A stretch of DNA of 64,000 nt from Megalonaias nervosa (lineage: Eukaryota; Mollusca; Bivalvia; Unionida; Unionidae): NCBI GenBank assembly GCA_016617855.1, contig JAECUM010009489.1:27634-91633 (forward strand), read 5' to 3'. Shown piece by piece: positions 10,088 through 19,275 of the stretch. Below the pieces are notes generated by a model that ran no database searches, was not told where the DNA came from, and saw nothing but the letters and a program-made list of their open reading frames with translations. Position numbers and translations under genes: made by a program. Position 1 is the stretch's first letter; each line of letters opens with the position of its first letter.

Positions 10088-10624
10088 ATGGATCAACCTC
10101 AGTCTCGCATTGACGTTCAACTTTACAGATGCAATCAAGTATGTGAGCGTCTCACTAAACTAAATAATTTTATCGACTATTATAACACGAAAATAAAAAA
10201 ATACAAAAGACGTATAGTTGTTATCGATGTAGTTGTTTACTCGGTTTCTGCTGTTATTACTGGAACAGGATTATTATTATCAACATTGACGATGACAGCA
10301 CCTACTATTATAACCATTATTGTTTCAACATCAACGACTATTGCTGGAGCTCTCGGTATTATAACCAAAAAGATACATACTTGTACAAATGCTAAATTGC
10401 ACGATTATATGATGAAATTACATACAGTGGTAGAGGCATGTTCTAAATTATCTTTGTATATTTCTTCGTGTGTCAGTGATGGTGAAATATCTGATACTGA
10501 ATTCGCGATGATGATGAAAACTTATGATGACGCATTTAAGGTGATCGCAAATGATTTTAACGAATTAAATAACAACAATAATAATAATGACAGACAGGGA
10601 ATTACTTCAGCAGATCGTCACTAA
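10088..10624 (+). CDS. two-transmembrane protein of unknown function
   Basis: 178 aa. A hydrophilic N-terminus with basic residues (KIKKYKRR, ~35-42) precedes two long hydrophobic segments (~43-68 and ~72-93). A C-terminal helical domain of about 80 residues contains SDGEISDTEFAMMMK (~130-144), followed by an Asn run. The order of basic helix, TM hairpin and DG-IS-EF domain resembles the SLATT-like membrane proteins seen in other invertebrate Polinton elements, a resemblance I recall and cannot test here. It lies 10 bp after the fibre gene, and its 3' end overlaps the next gene by 38 bp in another frame. A membrane role in entry or egress is possible but unproven. Confidence 0.7.
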   Translation: MDQPQSRIDVQLYRCNQVCERLTKLNNFIDYYNTKIKKYKRRIVVIDVVVYSVSAVITGTGLLLSTLTMTAPTIITIIVSTSTTIAGALGIITKKIHTCTNAKLHDYMMKLHTVVEACSKLSLYISSCVSDGEISDTEFAMMMKTYDDAFKVIANDFNELNNNNNNNDRQGITSADRH

Positions 10625-12069
10625 TACAACTCCGTCAAAAACTACGATGATATCGTTAAGTTCGACTAATCCTGAGTTTAGTGTCAATTTTCCAACCGCA
10701 ATTCCTGCAAAAGAAATAGCATTAGCACAATTGCGAGTTTATTATAGTTGGCCCAACATTAGATCAAAACCATTTGGTGGACTACAACCAAATAATTCAT
10801 TAATATTTGCTAATAAGAATAAACCTGATGGAACTCCTGATTGGCAAATAGTTTCTATTCCAACGGGCAGTTATCAAATAGAACAGATTAATGATGAGTT
10901 CCAACGCAGAATTAAATCTATTACAGGAAAAGAATCAAAAATAGCAATTACTGTCTACGAACCAACACTATCTGCGGTTATTGAAATAAATTCCCCTGAT
11001 TACTCCGTAGATATTTATCAAAGTTCGATTAGATCAGTATTAGGTTGGCCTGAATATCCACCGGTTTATCAAGTACCACCAGAACCACAGAGATCTGATT
11101 TTGTCATAGATGTTAAAAAATTTATAAAACCTCCAGAATATCGAACAGAAAAAAAATGCTTACCCATGGCGACGATATTTTGGTGATGGAGTTGTACATT
11201 ATATAGATAAAACAGAAACCCATTTTACAAAAATAGTTGATGGTAAAAAAGGTAAAATAATAGTACTTGATATTGATGAAATAAATTCATATGCTAATAC
11301 AATTAAGTCTGAACACGGACGTGTACTTAATGATCTAAGAAATTTATTTTCCAGCATTAGCACTTCCTACAACGATGACTTAAAAAATCAAATAATTGAA
11401 GCAATACAACATTTGAATCAAGTTGCTTCAGACCTAGATTTCATGAATGATATTATTGTTAACAGAGAAAAAAAATTAGTGAACATAGCAGCAGATAAAC
11501 GATATAAAGAGTTATATATAGTTAATGAAGACGGTCCACCTCGAGCTGTTAGACTAAATCTTCTGTTCACAACAATATTTCTAAAACATTTCGGAATTAC
11601 GCGAGAACAACTATCAACATTTATAATTCCTGGATTTAACTCTGAAGAGCTAAAGAAATCAGTTAATGATCTTATTGATGAACAATTTAAAAGAATATGT
11701 GATTCATGGAAAAAATTAATACCTACACCAACTATTCTTAAACACAATAATGATCCACACGGTGGAGGTCGCCATATATCACCTGGTATTGTTAATATAA
11801 CAACAACAATTGCAGTCAATCTGGTATCAAGTAGATCTTTCAAAATCTAATCACCACAGTGGCACTGCGGAACAGGGTATATACTATATTCATTTAGCCC
11901 TAAAGACCCCCCCGGTTGGTTAATTGTGTCTGAACCAATTAACCCCGTGTACCTGAGAGTTCATAATCCATTTCTGACAAGAATAAATTTCAAACTCACT
12001 GACCAGGCAGGAAACATTTTGGATCTAAGACAAGAATCTCTTAATATTAATTTATATATACGCTCGTAG
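10587..12069 (+). pseudogene. putative minor capsid (penton-like) beta protein, three frameshifts
   Basis: The gene starts at ATG 10587, overlapping the end of the two-TM gene. The first frame (199 aa, to a stop at 11184-11186) is beta-rich with VYYSWPNI, NNSLIF and IPTGSYQIEQIN. The frame then shifts in the A-run at 11149-11156, continuing YPWRRYFGDGVVHYID to a stop at 11848-11850. A second shift lies between about 11790 and 11825, and a third in the C-run at 11907-11913. The last frame ends at 12067-12069 with LRVHNPFLTRINFKL and LNINLYIRS. The N- and C-terminal beta segments look like two parts of one jelly-roll-like protein with a helical insertion between them. With the fibre nearby, a vertex (penton) role is plausible. 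No clear domain match can be claimed from memory. Confidence 0.55.
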
Positions 12070-12800
12070 AACGTCTGATTAAATATTTCCTAATATAATA
12101 AGGGAAAAAAATAATCTGATTCTGAAATAATATATTTTTTTAATCTGATGGGTAAATATATACTCTGTTTGATGTTTTTGGACAGATTTTCTGAAAACTG
12201 TCAGAAAATATTATTATTATTATTATTATTATTTGTAGATTTTGTTAATTTTATCTATAACATTTGTAAATGAGGCCTGACAAAATCATGAAATCTGTGG
12301 AAAATCCGTTAGATTTTCAGAAATTATTATTAATATTATTATTTGTAGAAATCTGAAATCTGTTATAAATTATTATTAATATTATTATTTGTAAAAATCT
12401 GCTAGATTTCTGAAATCTGCCATCTGAAATCTGTTATAAATTATTATTATTTTATTATTTTTCTGTGGAAAATCTAATAGATTTTCTGAAATCTGACAGA
12501 AAATTAAAATTTATTAGGTATAATTGTCCGATTGAATCATGAAATTCATCAAAAAACTGTCAGAAATTATTAATATTATTATTATTTTATTATTTTTCTG
12601 TGAAAAATCTATTAGATTTTCTGAAATCTGCCATCTGAAATCTGAAATCTGTTATAAATTATTATTAATATTATTATTTGTAAAAATCTGCCATCTGAAA
12701 TCTGAAATCTGCCGGGTATAATAGGTACTCTGATTCATGAAAAATTACAGATTTCCTTATCTGATGGGCAGTTTAATAATCAAAATCATTAAAATCTGAT
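12070..12800. repeat. AT-rich degenerate repeat block inside the Polinton
   Basis: Non-coding. Units of roughly 75-85 bp alternate ATTATTAATATTATTATTTG stretches with ATCTGAAATCTG, CTGCCATCTGAAATCTG and AAAATCTGNTAGATTTTC. Many of these are short inverted repeats (AGATTT/AAATCT). The block separates the virion gene block from the replication genes. It could hold an origin, a transcription terminator or late-promoter spacing; the sequence does not decide which. Confidence 0.8.
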
Positions 12801-13308
12801 TTCTATGATTAAAGCAATTGTATATATAATAAAGCGAGATAACTCGGCTATCTCTCTCTGCGGAGTAAATTAAACGATTATTTCCCTTACTACTACGTTC
12901 GATTTACAGACAATAAATACTTCTTGTTTTTCGTTAATTATTTAGTGAATTATTTCTTTTTCTGTAGGTGATTAGCTGTTAGTAAAGCATCAATTTGTAA
13001 CAGAGATGAATATTGATGCATCTTTTAACTCTGATAATCTTAAATTCATGTCGGTTTATACGAGTGCGTAAAGTTATTTTTAGTTATAACATGTATTTGA
13101 CCTTAACGAACGATAACTCTTACAAAAAAATATAATGTGTGATTATTTTATACAGTATATATAAATAATGTTTGTAAATTAAGTAAATATACGTTACAGT
13201 TGTACAATAATTGTGATTTTATTCAGTATATTGGTCGTACGTAATTTGTCTGCTTATTCAGTGTTGGGTTAACTACATAATAATTTTAAAACGTCTATAT
13301 GTATGAAT
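12801..13308. promoter_or_regulatory. non-coding spacer with TATA-like motif and hairpin
   Basis: TATATATAATAAAG at about 12821-12834 is followed directly by a 6-bp stem GAGATA (12836-12841) / TATCTC (12849-12854) with a 7-nt loop. No open frame of note occurs to 13308. The arrangement would fit a promoter or a structured RNA leader. This is inference only. Confidence 0.4.
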
Positions 13309-13383
13309 CGGAAAATGGCTCAGTGGTATAGTTGTTGCAACTATGATACTGACGACCGTGGTTCGATTCCTATGGCTGACGAG
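13309..13383 (+). ncRNA. tRNA-like unit with pol III A and B boxes
   Basis: TGGCTCAGTGG at 13316-13326 fits the eukaryotic A box and GGTTCGATTCC at 13360-13370 is a perfect B box. They are 33 bp apart, normal for a tRNA. A T-rich terminator (TTTTATTTT) follows near 13411-13419. The expected acceptor arms (CGGAAAA and GGCTGAC) do not pair and the T stem has only two good pairs. A 7-bp hairpin ATAGTTG/CAACTAT fills the anticodon region. It is therefore not a normal tRNA; a pol III-transcribed small RNA or a decayed tRNA are the alternatives. Confidence 0.5.
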
Positions 13384-13437
13384 TGTTGACAGTATTCGGA
13401 ACGATGCTATTTTATTTTAAAGAAATAATTATTATAT

Positions 13438-13842
13438 ATGAACCAAGAAAATATATATAATATTATTTCTGCTATTAAAAAATTAAAGCATAACGGAATA
13501 AATCTCTCTGATAATCTTGATCCTGAAAAAATATTATGCGATTATGAAATATTAAAACAAAGAAAAACTGACAATAAATACACATTACCATCCAATTATA
13601 AATTTGTAAAATCAATTTATCAGTCTATGTTAGAATCCTTGGCAATGGTAAATGAAAAGCAGGTAAAACTATTTGCGCCTCTTGCACGTTCGATCGAAAA
13701 TATTAGATCCGAACTATCTCATGAATACGAGAAAAAGAAGATCGTGGATAATCGTGTAATGCAATTAAGAAAAATTATGTTTTTTGATTCTGTCAAAAGT
13801 GAAAGTGACACCGAGAGCAGCGACGGTGAAGGTAAAATATAA
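13438..13842 (+). CDS. hypothetical small protein with acidic tail
   Basis: 134 aa, start in the context TTATTATATATG, 55 bp downstream of the tRNA-like unit. It is predicted mostly helical, with charged residues throughout. The last ~20 residues are Ser/Glu/Asp-rich (SESDTESSDGEG), a typical acidic tail. No signal peptide, membrane segment or Cys/His motif. I do not recognise the family. It is the only + strand gene between the repeat block and the polymerase, so a regulatory or early role is possible. Confidence 0.6.
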   Translation: MNQENIYNIISAIKKLKHNGINLSDNLDPEKILCDYEILKQRKTDNKYTLPSNYKFVKSIYQSMLESLAMVNEKQVKLFAPLARSIENIRSELSHEYEKKKIVDNRVMQLRKIMFFDSVKSESDTESSDGEGKI

Positions 13843-13881
13843 AATCGAACTATATACAATTTATTTATTAGGAACACAGAA

Positions 13882-14454
13882 TTAGATATATTCAAATATT
13901 ATCCGCTGATCGTATTTTATTGAATATGCTGATTTGTATGTTTTATTTGCGACAAATTGTACTGAAACAGAATGTATGCTAAAATATTTTGCAGCCGCAT
14001 ATATTGATGGAAAAGTTATTTCTTGGTCTGTTTCTGTATTTATGGATTTAATAGCTCTTCTTGCAAACTTTTTACATTTTCCAGTATTTCCGCGTGCAGA
14101 ATTCTGACTTGGTGTAATAGCCTGCAGGTTAGATAACCGATTATTTTTGGGATCTCGATCAATGTGATCAACTACAAGTCCATCTTTGATGACCCCAAAA
14201 TAACATTCGTAGATGAATCTACTTGATAAATAATTTTTATTTCCAGCACAAAATCTAAAATAACCAAATTTATCAAGACTACCAACTGGGTTTTTTGATT
14301 TACAGTGTCTGATTACACCATCTCGGGATGCTTCATAATTTGTATATACTGGATGTTTCACAAATTCGTATTTATTACGAAATGCTTTTTTTCTTAATTC
14401 TCTTATAATATCATTGTCGATCATTTCATCATAAGTCTGATTTGTCTGAGTCAT
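13882..14454 (-). CDS. NUMOD/HNH-type endonuclease
   Basis: 190 aa, reading right to left and converging on the small gene at 13438. An N-terminal NUMOD4-like segment (YTNYEASRDGVIRH, ~37-50) is followed by an HNH core: GLVVDHIDRDPKNNRLSNL (~92-110) gives the catalytic His97 and the NNRLSNL asparagines. Residues ~138-190 resemble a NUMOD1 DNA-binding tail (FPSIYAAAKYFSIHSVSVQF). This architecture belongs to homing and phage-type free-standing nucleases of giant viruses and phages. Its start is 14 bp downstream of the stop of the Cys-rich gene on the same strand, so the two are probably co-transcribed. It appears intact. It may be a selfish passenger or serve recombination. Confidence 0.88.
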   Translation of the reverse strand: MTQTNQTYDEMIDNDIIRELRKKAFRNKYEFVKHPVYTNYEASRDGVIRHCKSKNPVGSLDKFGYFRFCAGNKNYLSSRFIYECYFGVIKDGLVVDHIDRDPKNNRLSNLQAITPSQNSARGNTGKCKKFARRAIKSINTETDQEITFPSIYAAAKYFSIHSVSVQFVANKTYKSAYSIKYDQRIIFEYI

Positions 14455-14468
14455 TTTATATAATAATA

Positions 14469-14774
14469 TTATTTGTCTAAATCATTATTTTGAAATCTGA
14501 CCAGATAATCTTCTTCTGTCTTTATAGGAGAGTCAGTGTTATTTTTTTTGTCATAATATCGTTTTAATTCCCTGTATTTTTTTCCGCCACATTTTAGACA
14601 CAATTGAGTTTTTCCTCTGACTCCAACACCACACTGAATACACGGTATTGGTCCTGTACTTCCATTTTTGAAACTTTGTGCATGATATCCGCAGTATTTG
14701 TTCACGCACGGTTTATTACAAAGAGAAATATATCCAATTCTGAGCCAAACACATTTGTTCTTTGTTTCAATCAT
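14469..14774 (-). CDS. Cys-rich (zinc-finger-like) small protein
   Basis: 101 aa. It has an N-terminal cluster (CNKPC...CGYH, ~19-31) and a second one with PCIQCGVG and LCLKCGGKKYREL (~44-68), two CxxC pairs that would bind zinc as a ribbon. The tail is charged. It is divergent from the polymerase gene across a 44-bp AT-rich gap (14775-14818), and upstream of the HNH gene on the same strand. The probable role is nucleic-acid binding or transcription regulation. Family not recognised. Confidence 0.7.
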   Translation of the reverse strand: MIETKNKCVWLRIGYISLCNKPCVNKYCGYHAQSFKNGSTGPIPCIQCGVGVRGKTQLCLKCGGKKYRELKRYYDKKNNTDSPIKTEEDYLVRFQNNDLDK

Positions 14775-14818
14775 TATATATATACTAAAATTTTAATTTA
14801 AATACTTGTCTTAATTAT
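14775..14818. promoter_or_regulatory. 44-bp divergent promoter gap
   Basis: An entirely AT-rich gap (TATATATACTAAAATTTTAA) between the minus-strand Cys-rich gene and the plus-strand polymerase. Both starts must use promoter elements in or next to it. Confidence 0.5.
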
Positions 14819-15631
14819 ATGGAGGAATTATCGGCAATTGAACCTCAGATATCCAGATTTGATCTTGACAGATTATCAGAATATAAATTTAGTACTTTGA
14901 TGCAAGATCTGGCATTAACGGATGAGGATATAATCGAACGTATAAAAAAAAAAAAAAATGAATTTCGTGACGATGGTGCTGCTCATGTATGGTCAACATT
15001 CAGAGTCGGAAATGTTACTAATATGATGAATGACAAACGAGGAAAGGTAATTATTAATCACCTTGATGATCAAAAATATTTTATTTTAATAAAATTTATT
15101 GTGAATACAAAAGAAGATATTTGGATTATTCGTGACAAGCACGATCCAGTACACATACAATCAGGAAATAATATTGTTCTCTTAAATAATAAATCTAAAC
15201 CCGGAATACTAACCGGTGTTGACAAATTATATTATATACAGAGTTATCCAGCAACTGCAGTTGTATATGGAATATTTCTGCTGAATAATAAACCCGACGT
15301 CGGGGATCTAAAACCTATGAAATTGTCAGAATCAAGAATAAACTGTGTAGCTGAACGAGTTACAGAACATTTTACAAATGCGATACGTGGTAATGGTTTA
15401 ACAGATTTACGACGTAAAAAAATAAATACTTGGGCAGAATCAGTTAAAGATACCGGAGCGTCTATCAAAGATGTCGCTGAACTAGAAAAGAAATTAAGAT
15501 TCCCAATAACGGTAAAAACGTTGACGGGAGAGATTTTATATAAACCAAAATACACAAAAAATGGAGCTCCAATAGATATTATTGATCATAATTCGCACGC
15601 ATGGACCTCAGCAGTAACAATATTTCCATGA
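14819..15631 (+). pseudogene. PolB-helicase gene, N-terminal fragment (ends at in-frame TGA)
   Basis: 270 codons from ATG 14819 to TGA at 15629-15631. The frame stays open after the TGA and runs on into the PolB part without another stop, so this is one gene cut by a nonsense change and not two genes. Residues ~165-250 (INCVAERVTEHFTNAIRG, then VAELEKKLRFPITV) are helical, and HNSHAW sits near residue 261. This matches, from memory, the N-terminus of divergent PolB-helicase proteins in fungal and invertebrate mobile elements. I do not see classic DxE exonuclease motifs, so the proofreading domain is absent or very divergent. Confidence 0.7.
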
Positions 15632-16624
15632 GATAGAAAAGTTAAATTTTATGATGGTCATATATTTGATTTTATCAAAAATATCAGTAAAAGTGACCCT
15701 GTGTCTGTTTGGTTATTTCAAAATTCAGAATATGATAATTACGATCAGTTTGTACGGCCTAATGGTGATATTTACCGTACAGAATCTCTTAATGTAGAAA
15801 TGGAAAATCTTGCGCTGAAATATACTTCAGACGATGTCAAAATTAGACAATTATTAAATAATTGTTTTACAGTTCCATCCGTAGCAGCTCATTTCGCTCA
15901 GGAGAAAAATTTATGGAAACCAACACGATCGGAATTTCTTGAGGATATTCATAAAAGTTGCGTAGAATATGGACACGGAGGATTATGGAGTACTAAATAC
16001 AACTATAGTGACGTTATATCCGTCGATATGGTGGCATGTTATCCTGGAAGTTTTCTTGGATACGGAGAATGTTCTGAATACTTTAAGAGATTCGGACATC
16101 CATCACACGAGATGACCAGGGTTGCGATAAACGGACATTTACCAGATTTTGATTTAACCGGATTTGCTCATGTAGAATCATTCGAATTTGCAGAAAATCT
16201 CCATCCGATTACTTATACTTGGTTTGGAAGACATTTTTCAGAGCGATGTTGGGTTCCAATAGTACTATTGCGATATATGCTTGATGTTGGAATTTTAATA
16301 TCTTTACAGGTGAGTGAGGCCATTATATCATATAGTCCACAGAAACAAATTTGGTTACCAGAACCAAATAGATTTAATATTGATGATGTCAGGAAAGAAT
16401 TCCCTAATCTTAATGAAGATGATATTATTAAAATTACTAATAATATACGTAAATGCAGAGACGAGCATGATGAAAAACTTGCAAAAGATCTTGGTAGAAA
16501 GATAATTGGTAAATTTACTCAAGGAGGAGCCTATGATCATAAAAGACACTGTACAAGATTAATTATGGACGATGCTGAACTCGATTTTATAATTGCTGAT
16601 ACAACAGAAAAAACATATTTATAA
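15632..16624 (+). pseudogene. PolB palm/fingers fragment (motifs A and B)
   Basis: Continues the same frame as the previous fragment; a GTG-started reading at 15701 covers most of it. DMVACYPGSF corresponds to PolB motif A (catalytic Asp plus YP), and IGKFTQGG near 16505-16528 to motif B (fingers Lys). The frame stops at 16622-16624. The downstream coding signal continues in the next frame from about 16621, so there is a one-base shift in or near the A-run before it. DNA polymerases of family B copy the element during self-synthesis. The motifs are divergent from ordinary pPolB of Polintons. Confidence 0.72.
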
Positions 16625-16722
16625 ATCGGAGTAATGCTTATTTGTCAGACGGAACCAAACTAGGTACAATTGTGAGTTATCTTGATGGTGACTCACCGCA
16701 ATTTACTCATTTATGATCATCT

Positions 16723-18354
16723 ATGTTGGCATATGTTTCTATAAATCTACTGTCTATGATAAATAGATTTTCTCGTGATGCTGTCAGAGTCGCCACGGAT
16801 TCGTTTTATATAAATAAAAAATATACGGATTTATTAAAACCACTACTTGGTAATGGTGAATGGGGATCATGGAGAATAAAACAAGAAAATATACTTAGTT
16901 ATTCTGAATCTGCCGACGTTGAAATTAAGGAAATATATCACAAAAATAATAAACTATCAAAATCATCAGCACCATCTGTATATGATCCTATATCTAGACA
17001 TAAAACTGTTTATCTTAATGGATGCAGTGGTTCAGGTAAAACAACTCGTGTGATTAAATTATTCATGAATAATAATTCAGATATAATTGTTTTGACTCCG
17101 ACACATAAATTAGCCAGAGAAATAAAAGAACGAGGAGTAAAATCGTGTACTTATCATAGTTTCTTTAGATGGTGTGGAGACACATGGACTCGTGAGAGAA
17201 TGGGTGAAAAATATATGCCTAAAATTATCATTTGGGACGAGATATGCACGGTGCCGTTAGAAATATTAAAAACATTTCTTGAATGGTTATTGACGAAAAA
17301 TACTGCTATAATAATGTGCGGTGATCATGGTCAACCACCACCCTTTGTTGGAGAGTCTCCACATGAATGGCTGAAGAATAACGTAAATTATTATGAAGAA
17401 ATAAATGATGATCATAGAGCTATTGATGAACCACTGAAGGAATTTAAAAGATTAATCAGACTACAACCAGACAGAGTACAATGTGAAATAATGCGCGGAG
17501 TAATTCCAGAGACTTCTATGAGTGATTTTCTAAATTTATGGAATCCCACTGATTTAATAGTTGCAAGTAGAAAGATAGTTCGTGATGAACTACAGGAGAA
17601 ATTATTTCTGTTATATAAAGAAAAGTTTTCAGATCTACCTGTACCCTTGTGTTATCGCCCAGCAGATACTCGACAACAGAATATTGATGTTGAAATTCCT
17701 GATGGAGACACTGAAAGTGTCCGAGTACAGAATCTTGTCTTGAATGATATTGTTTTAGTCGATATTAATGTCGTTGAGAATGCGCTGAATATGAATAAAT
17801 CACCGTGGACATTAGGATATGCTATAACGATTCATTCTTCACAGGGGTTAACTATTTCTGATACAAATATCTGGATTATAGATGATCGGATCGAATGGTC
17901 GAATTTAGTCTATCTCGCAGTTTCTAGAGTCAGAAGAATATCTCAACTATATAGGGTTATTATTAATTTCATAGAAAATAATGATCAGACTGTTAATAAT
18001 GACGTAATAAGAAAAAAACTATCTGGTTATAAGCAGTGTGATAAAAAAAATAATCGTGATTTTGATATTAATGTTGAATTTATTATAAAATTAAAACAAC
18101 TACAGAATAATAATTGCGTAAGTTGCAACTGTAATATGTTATGGCAATATTCGAATAATAATCCAAGACAATTTACCGTAGATAGAATTAATAGTGATCT
18201 TGGTCATACACGTGATAATGTGATGCTGACCTGTCTCGAGTGTAATCGACGTCGGGGCGCTGCACGCCCTGGTTCTGGTTATGCAATTGTATGTGGTGGT
18301 AATTGTGTGTCTTCAGGGATTACCTGTAATTGTTCACGTACAAATCCACGTTGA
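16723..18354 (+). CDS. PolB motif C + SF1 helicase + HNH fusion (C-terminal part of broken gene)
   Basis: A 543-codon frame. It begins with the end of the polymerase palm: VRVATDSFYI (~21-30) is PolB motif C. A second in-frame TGA at 16714-16716 precedes the first ATG. The SF1 helicase follows: Walker A GCSGSGKTT (~100-108), motif Ia LTPTHKLA (~124), Walker B IIIWDEI (~168), motif III CGDHGQPPP (~197), motif V YAITIHSSQG (~366) and motif VI VYLAVSRVRR (~396). A C-terminal HNH/zinc module holds CVSCNC (~464), VDRINSD (~486) and CLECNRRRG (~503). The helicase would unwind the template ahead of the fused polymerase. The 3' end overlaps the antisense integrase by 76 bp. Helicase and HNH appear intact, polymerase not. 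Confidence 0.85.
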   Translation: MLAYVSINLLSMINRFSRDAVRVATDSFYINKKYTDLLKPLLGNGEWGSWRIKQENILSYSESADVEIKEIYHKNNKLSKSSAPSVYDPISRHKTVYLNGCSGSGKTTRVIKLFMNNNSDIIVLTPTHKLAREIKERGVKSCTYHSFFRWCGDTWTRERMGEKYMPKIIIWDEICTVPLEILKTFLEWLLTKNTAIIMCGDHGQPPPFVGESPHEWLKNNVNYYEEINDDHRAIDEPLKEFKRLIRLQPDRVQCEIMRGVIPETSMSDFLNLWNPTDLIVASRKIVRDELQEKLFLLYKEKFSDLPVPLCYRPADTRQQNIDVEIPDGDTESVRVQNLVLNDIVLVDINVVENALNMNKSPWTLGYAITIHSSQGLTISDTNIWIIDDRIEWSNLVYLAVSRVRRISQLYRVIINFIENNDQTVNNDVIRKKLSGYKQCDKKNNRDFDINVEFIIKLKQLQNNNCVSCNCNMLWQYSNNNPRQFTVDRINSDLGHTRDNVMLTCLECNRRRGAARPGSGYAIVCGGNCVSSGITCNCSRTNPR

Positions 18355-19259
18355 GGTGCGGTAGAATCTAATCTGTAGATTGGAGGTCTACCGGTGGATC
18401 TAACCACACTAGAAATTGTATGTGTAGTCACGCTCCAGATAGGATCGGTTGTTCTTTTTTTACCACCTTCAAGTTCACCAGGTTCGTATAAATATCTTAC
18501 AATTACATTACCTAATACTGGTTGAGATTGTTGTCTGTCATTAATACGGGGTATATATTTTTTTATGATCGCATTAGAAGGTTCCATGGAAGTTGAACGA
18601 GTAATTTCATTATTTAATGCAGATATCACACTTGGTAACCTCGCAACCCATTCACGAGATCTCTCACCGGATTTAAAGTCAGTAGATATTTCTTTTGCAT
18701 ATTGGTATCCAAATAACCGCTCGGCAAGTGTTCGATTAAATCGTTCAACAATTGCCTGATCTCGATGAATTTCAGTATGTCCTCGCCTGATTTTAACATT
18801 ATGTTTCTTCATCAACAATAATACTGCACCGAGAAATTCTTTGCCCGGATCAACCTGTAATAATTGTGGCCATCGCAAAGGTCCTCGATGATAAATTCGC
18901 TCAAACGCAGATGCAACTTCGGATGCTGTCTTTGTTGATAATGGTTCAGCATCTTTATATTTACTTGCAACATCAACGACAGTTAATGCGTATTTGTATG
19001 TGCGTGATTTTCGTCCACGTGTTTTAACAGTATCATGTGGTAAAAACAAAATATCTCCTTGATGAACCTCATTAGGGACACTGACATCAAAATGTGAATA
19101 TTGAATATTTTTAGGTGGTGGTAGATAAATTTGCCATATTGCCTGTCGTGCTAACCACGCTGCAGCAACAGAACGCGAGACTTTTGCTGCTTCAGATAAT
19201 TTAGTAATCGCTGATCTACCTCTCCAATATCCTCTTGGGCTATAATAAATGGATTCCAT
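18279..19259 (-). CDS. Polinton rve-type integrase
   Basis: 326 aa, intact. It inserts the linear element DNA into host chromosomes, using a retroviral-type RNase H-fold catalytic core. The N-terminus MESIYYSPRGYWRGRSAI starts a helical DNA-binding segment with AAKVSRSVAAAWLARQAIW, typical of Polinton integrases. The DDE triad is Asp96 (LTVVDVASK), Asp137 (LLQVDPGKEF) and Glu172 (QAIVERFNRTLAERL), with the last two about 35 residues apart. The C-terminal ~240-326 (IWSVTTHTISSVV, PPIYRL) is a small beta domain. No chromodomain is evident. It is convergent with the helicase (76-bp overlap of 3' ends) and 16 bp downstream of the PLA2 gene on the same strand. Confidence 0.92.
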   Translation of the reverse strand: MESIYYSPRGYWRGRSAITKLSEAAKVSRSVAAAWLARQAIWQIYLPPPKNIQYSHFDVSVPNEVHQGDILFLPHDTVKTRGRKSRTYKYALTVVDVASKYKDAEPLSTKTASEVASAFERIYHRGPLRWPQLLQVDPGKEFLGAVLLLMKKHNVKIRRGHTEIHRDQAIVERFNRTLAERLFGYQYAKEISTDFKSGERSREWVARLPSVISALNNEITRSTSMEPSNAIIKKYIPRINDRQQSQPVLGNVIVRYLYEPGELEGGKKRTTDPIWSVTTHTISSVVRSTGRPPIYRLDSTAPQRGFVREQLQVIPEDTQLPPHTIA

Positions 19260-19275
19260 TATAATATTTATATAA

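Noticed and set aside
13309..13383. A functional tRNA gene
   Set aside because: A and B boxes are good but the acceptor arms do not pair and the T stem is mostly mismatched, so it is listed as tRNA-like only.
15629..16716. TGA read as an amino acid (recoding) in the polymerase
   Set aside because: A frameshift lies in the same gene and other element genes (for example 8063-8543) appear to end at TGA; simple decay is more likely.
18565..18759. Plus-strand frame inside the integrase gene
   Set aside because: A shadow of the antisense integrase, whose motifs are unambiguous.
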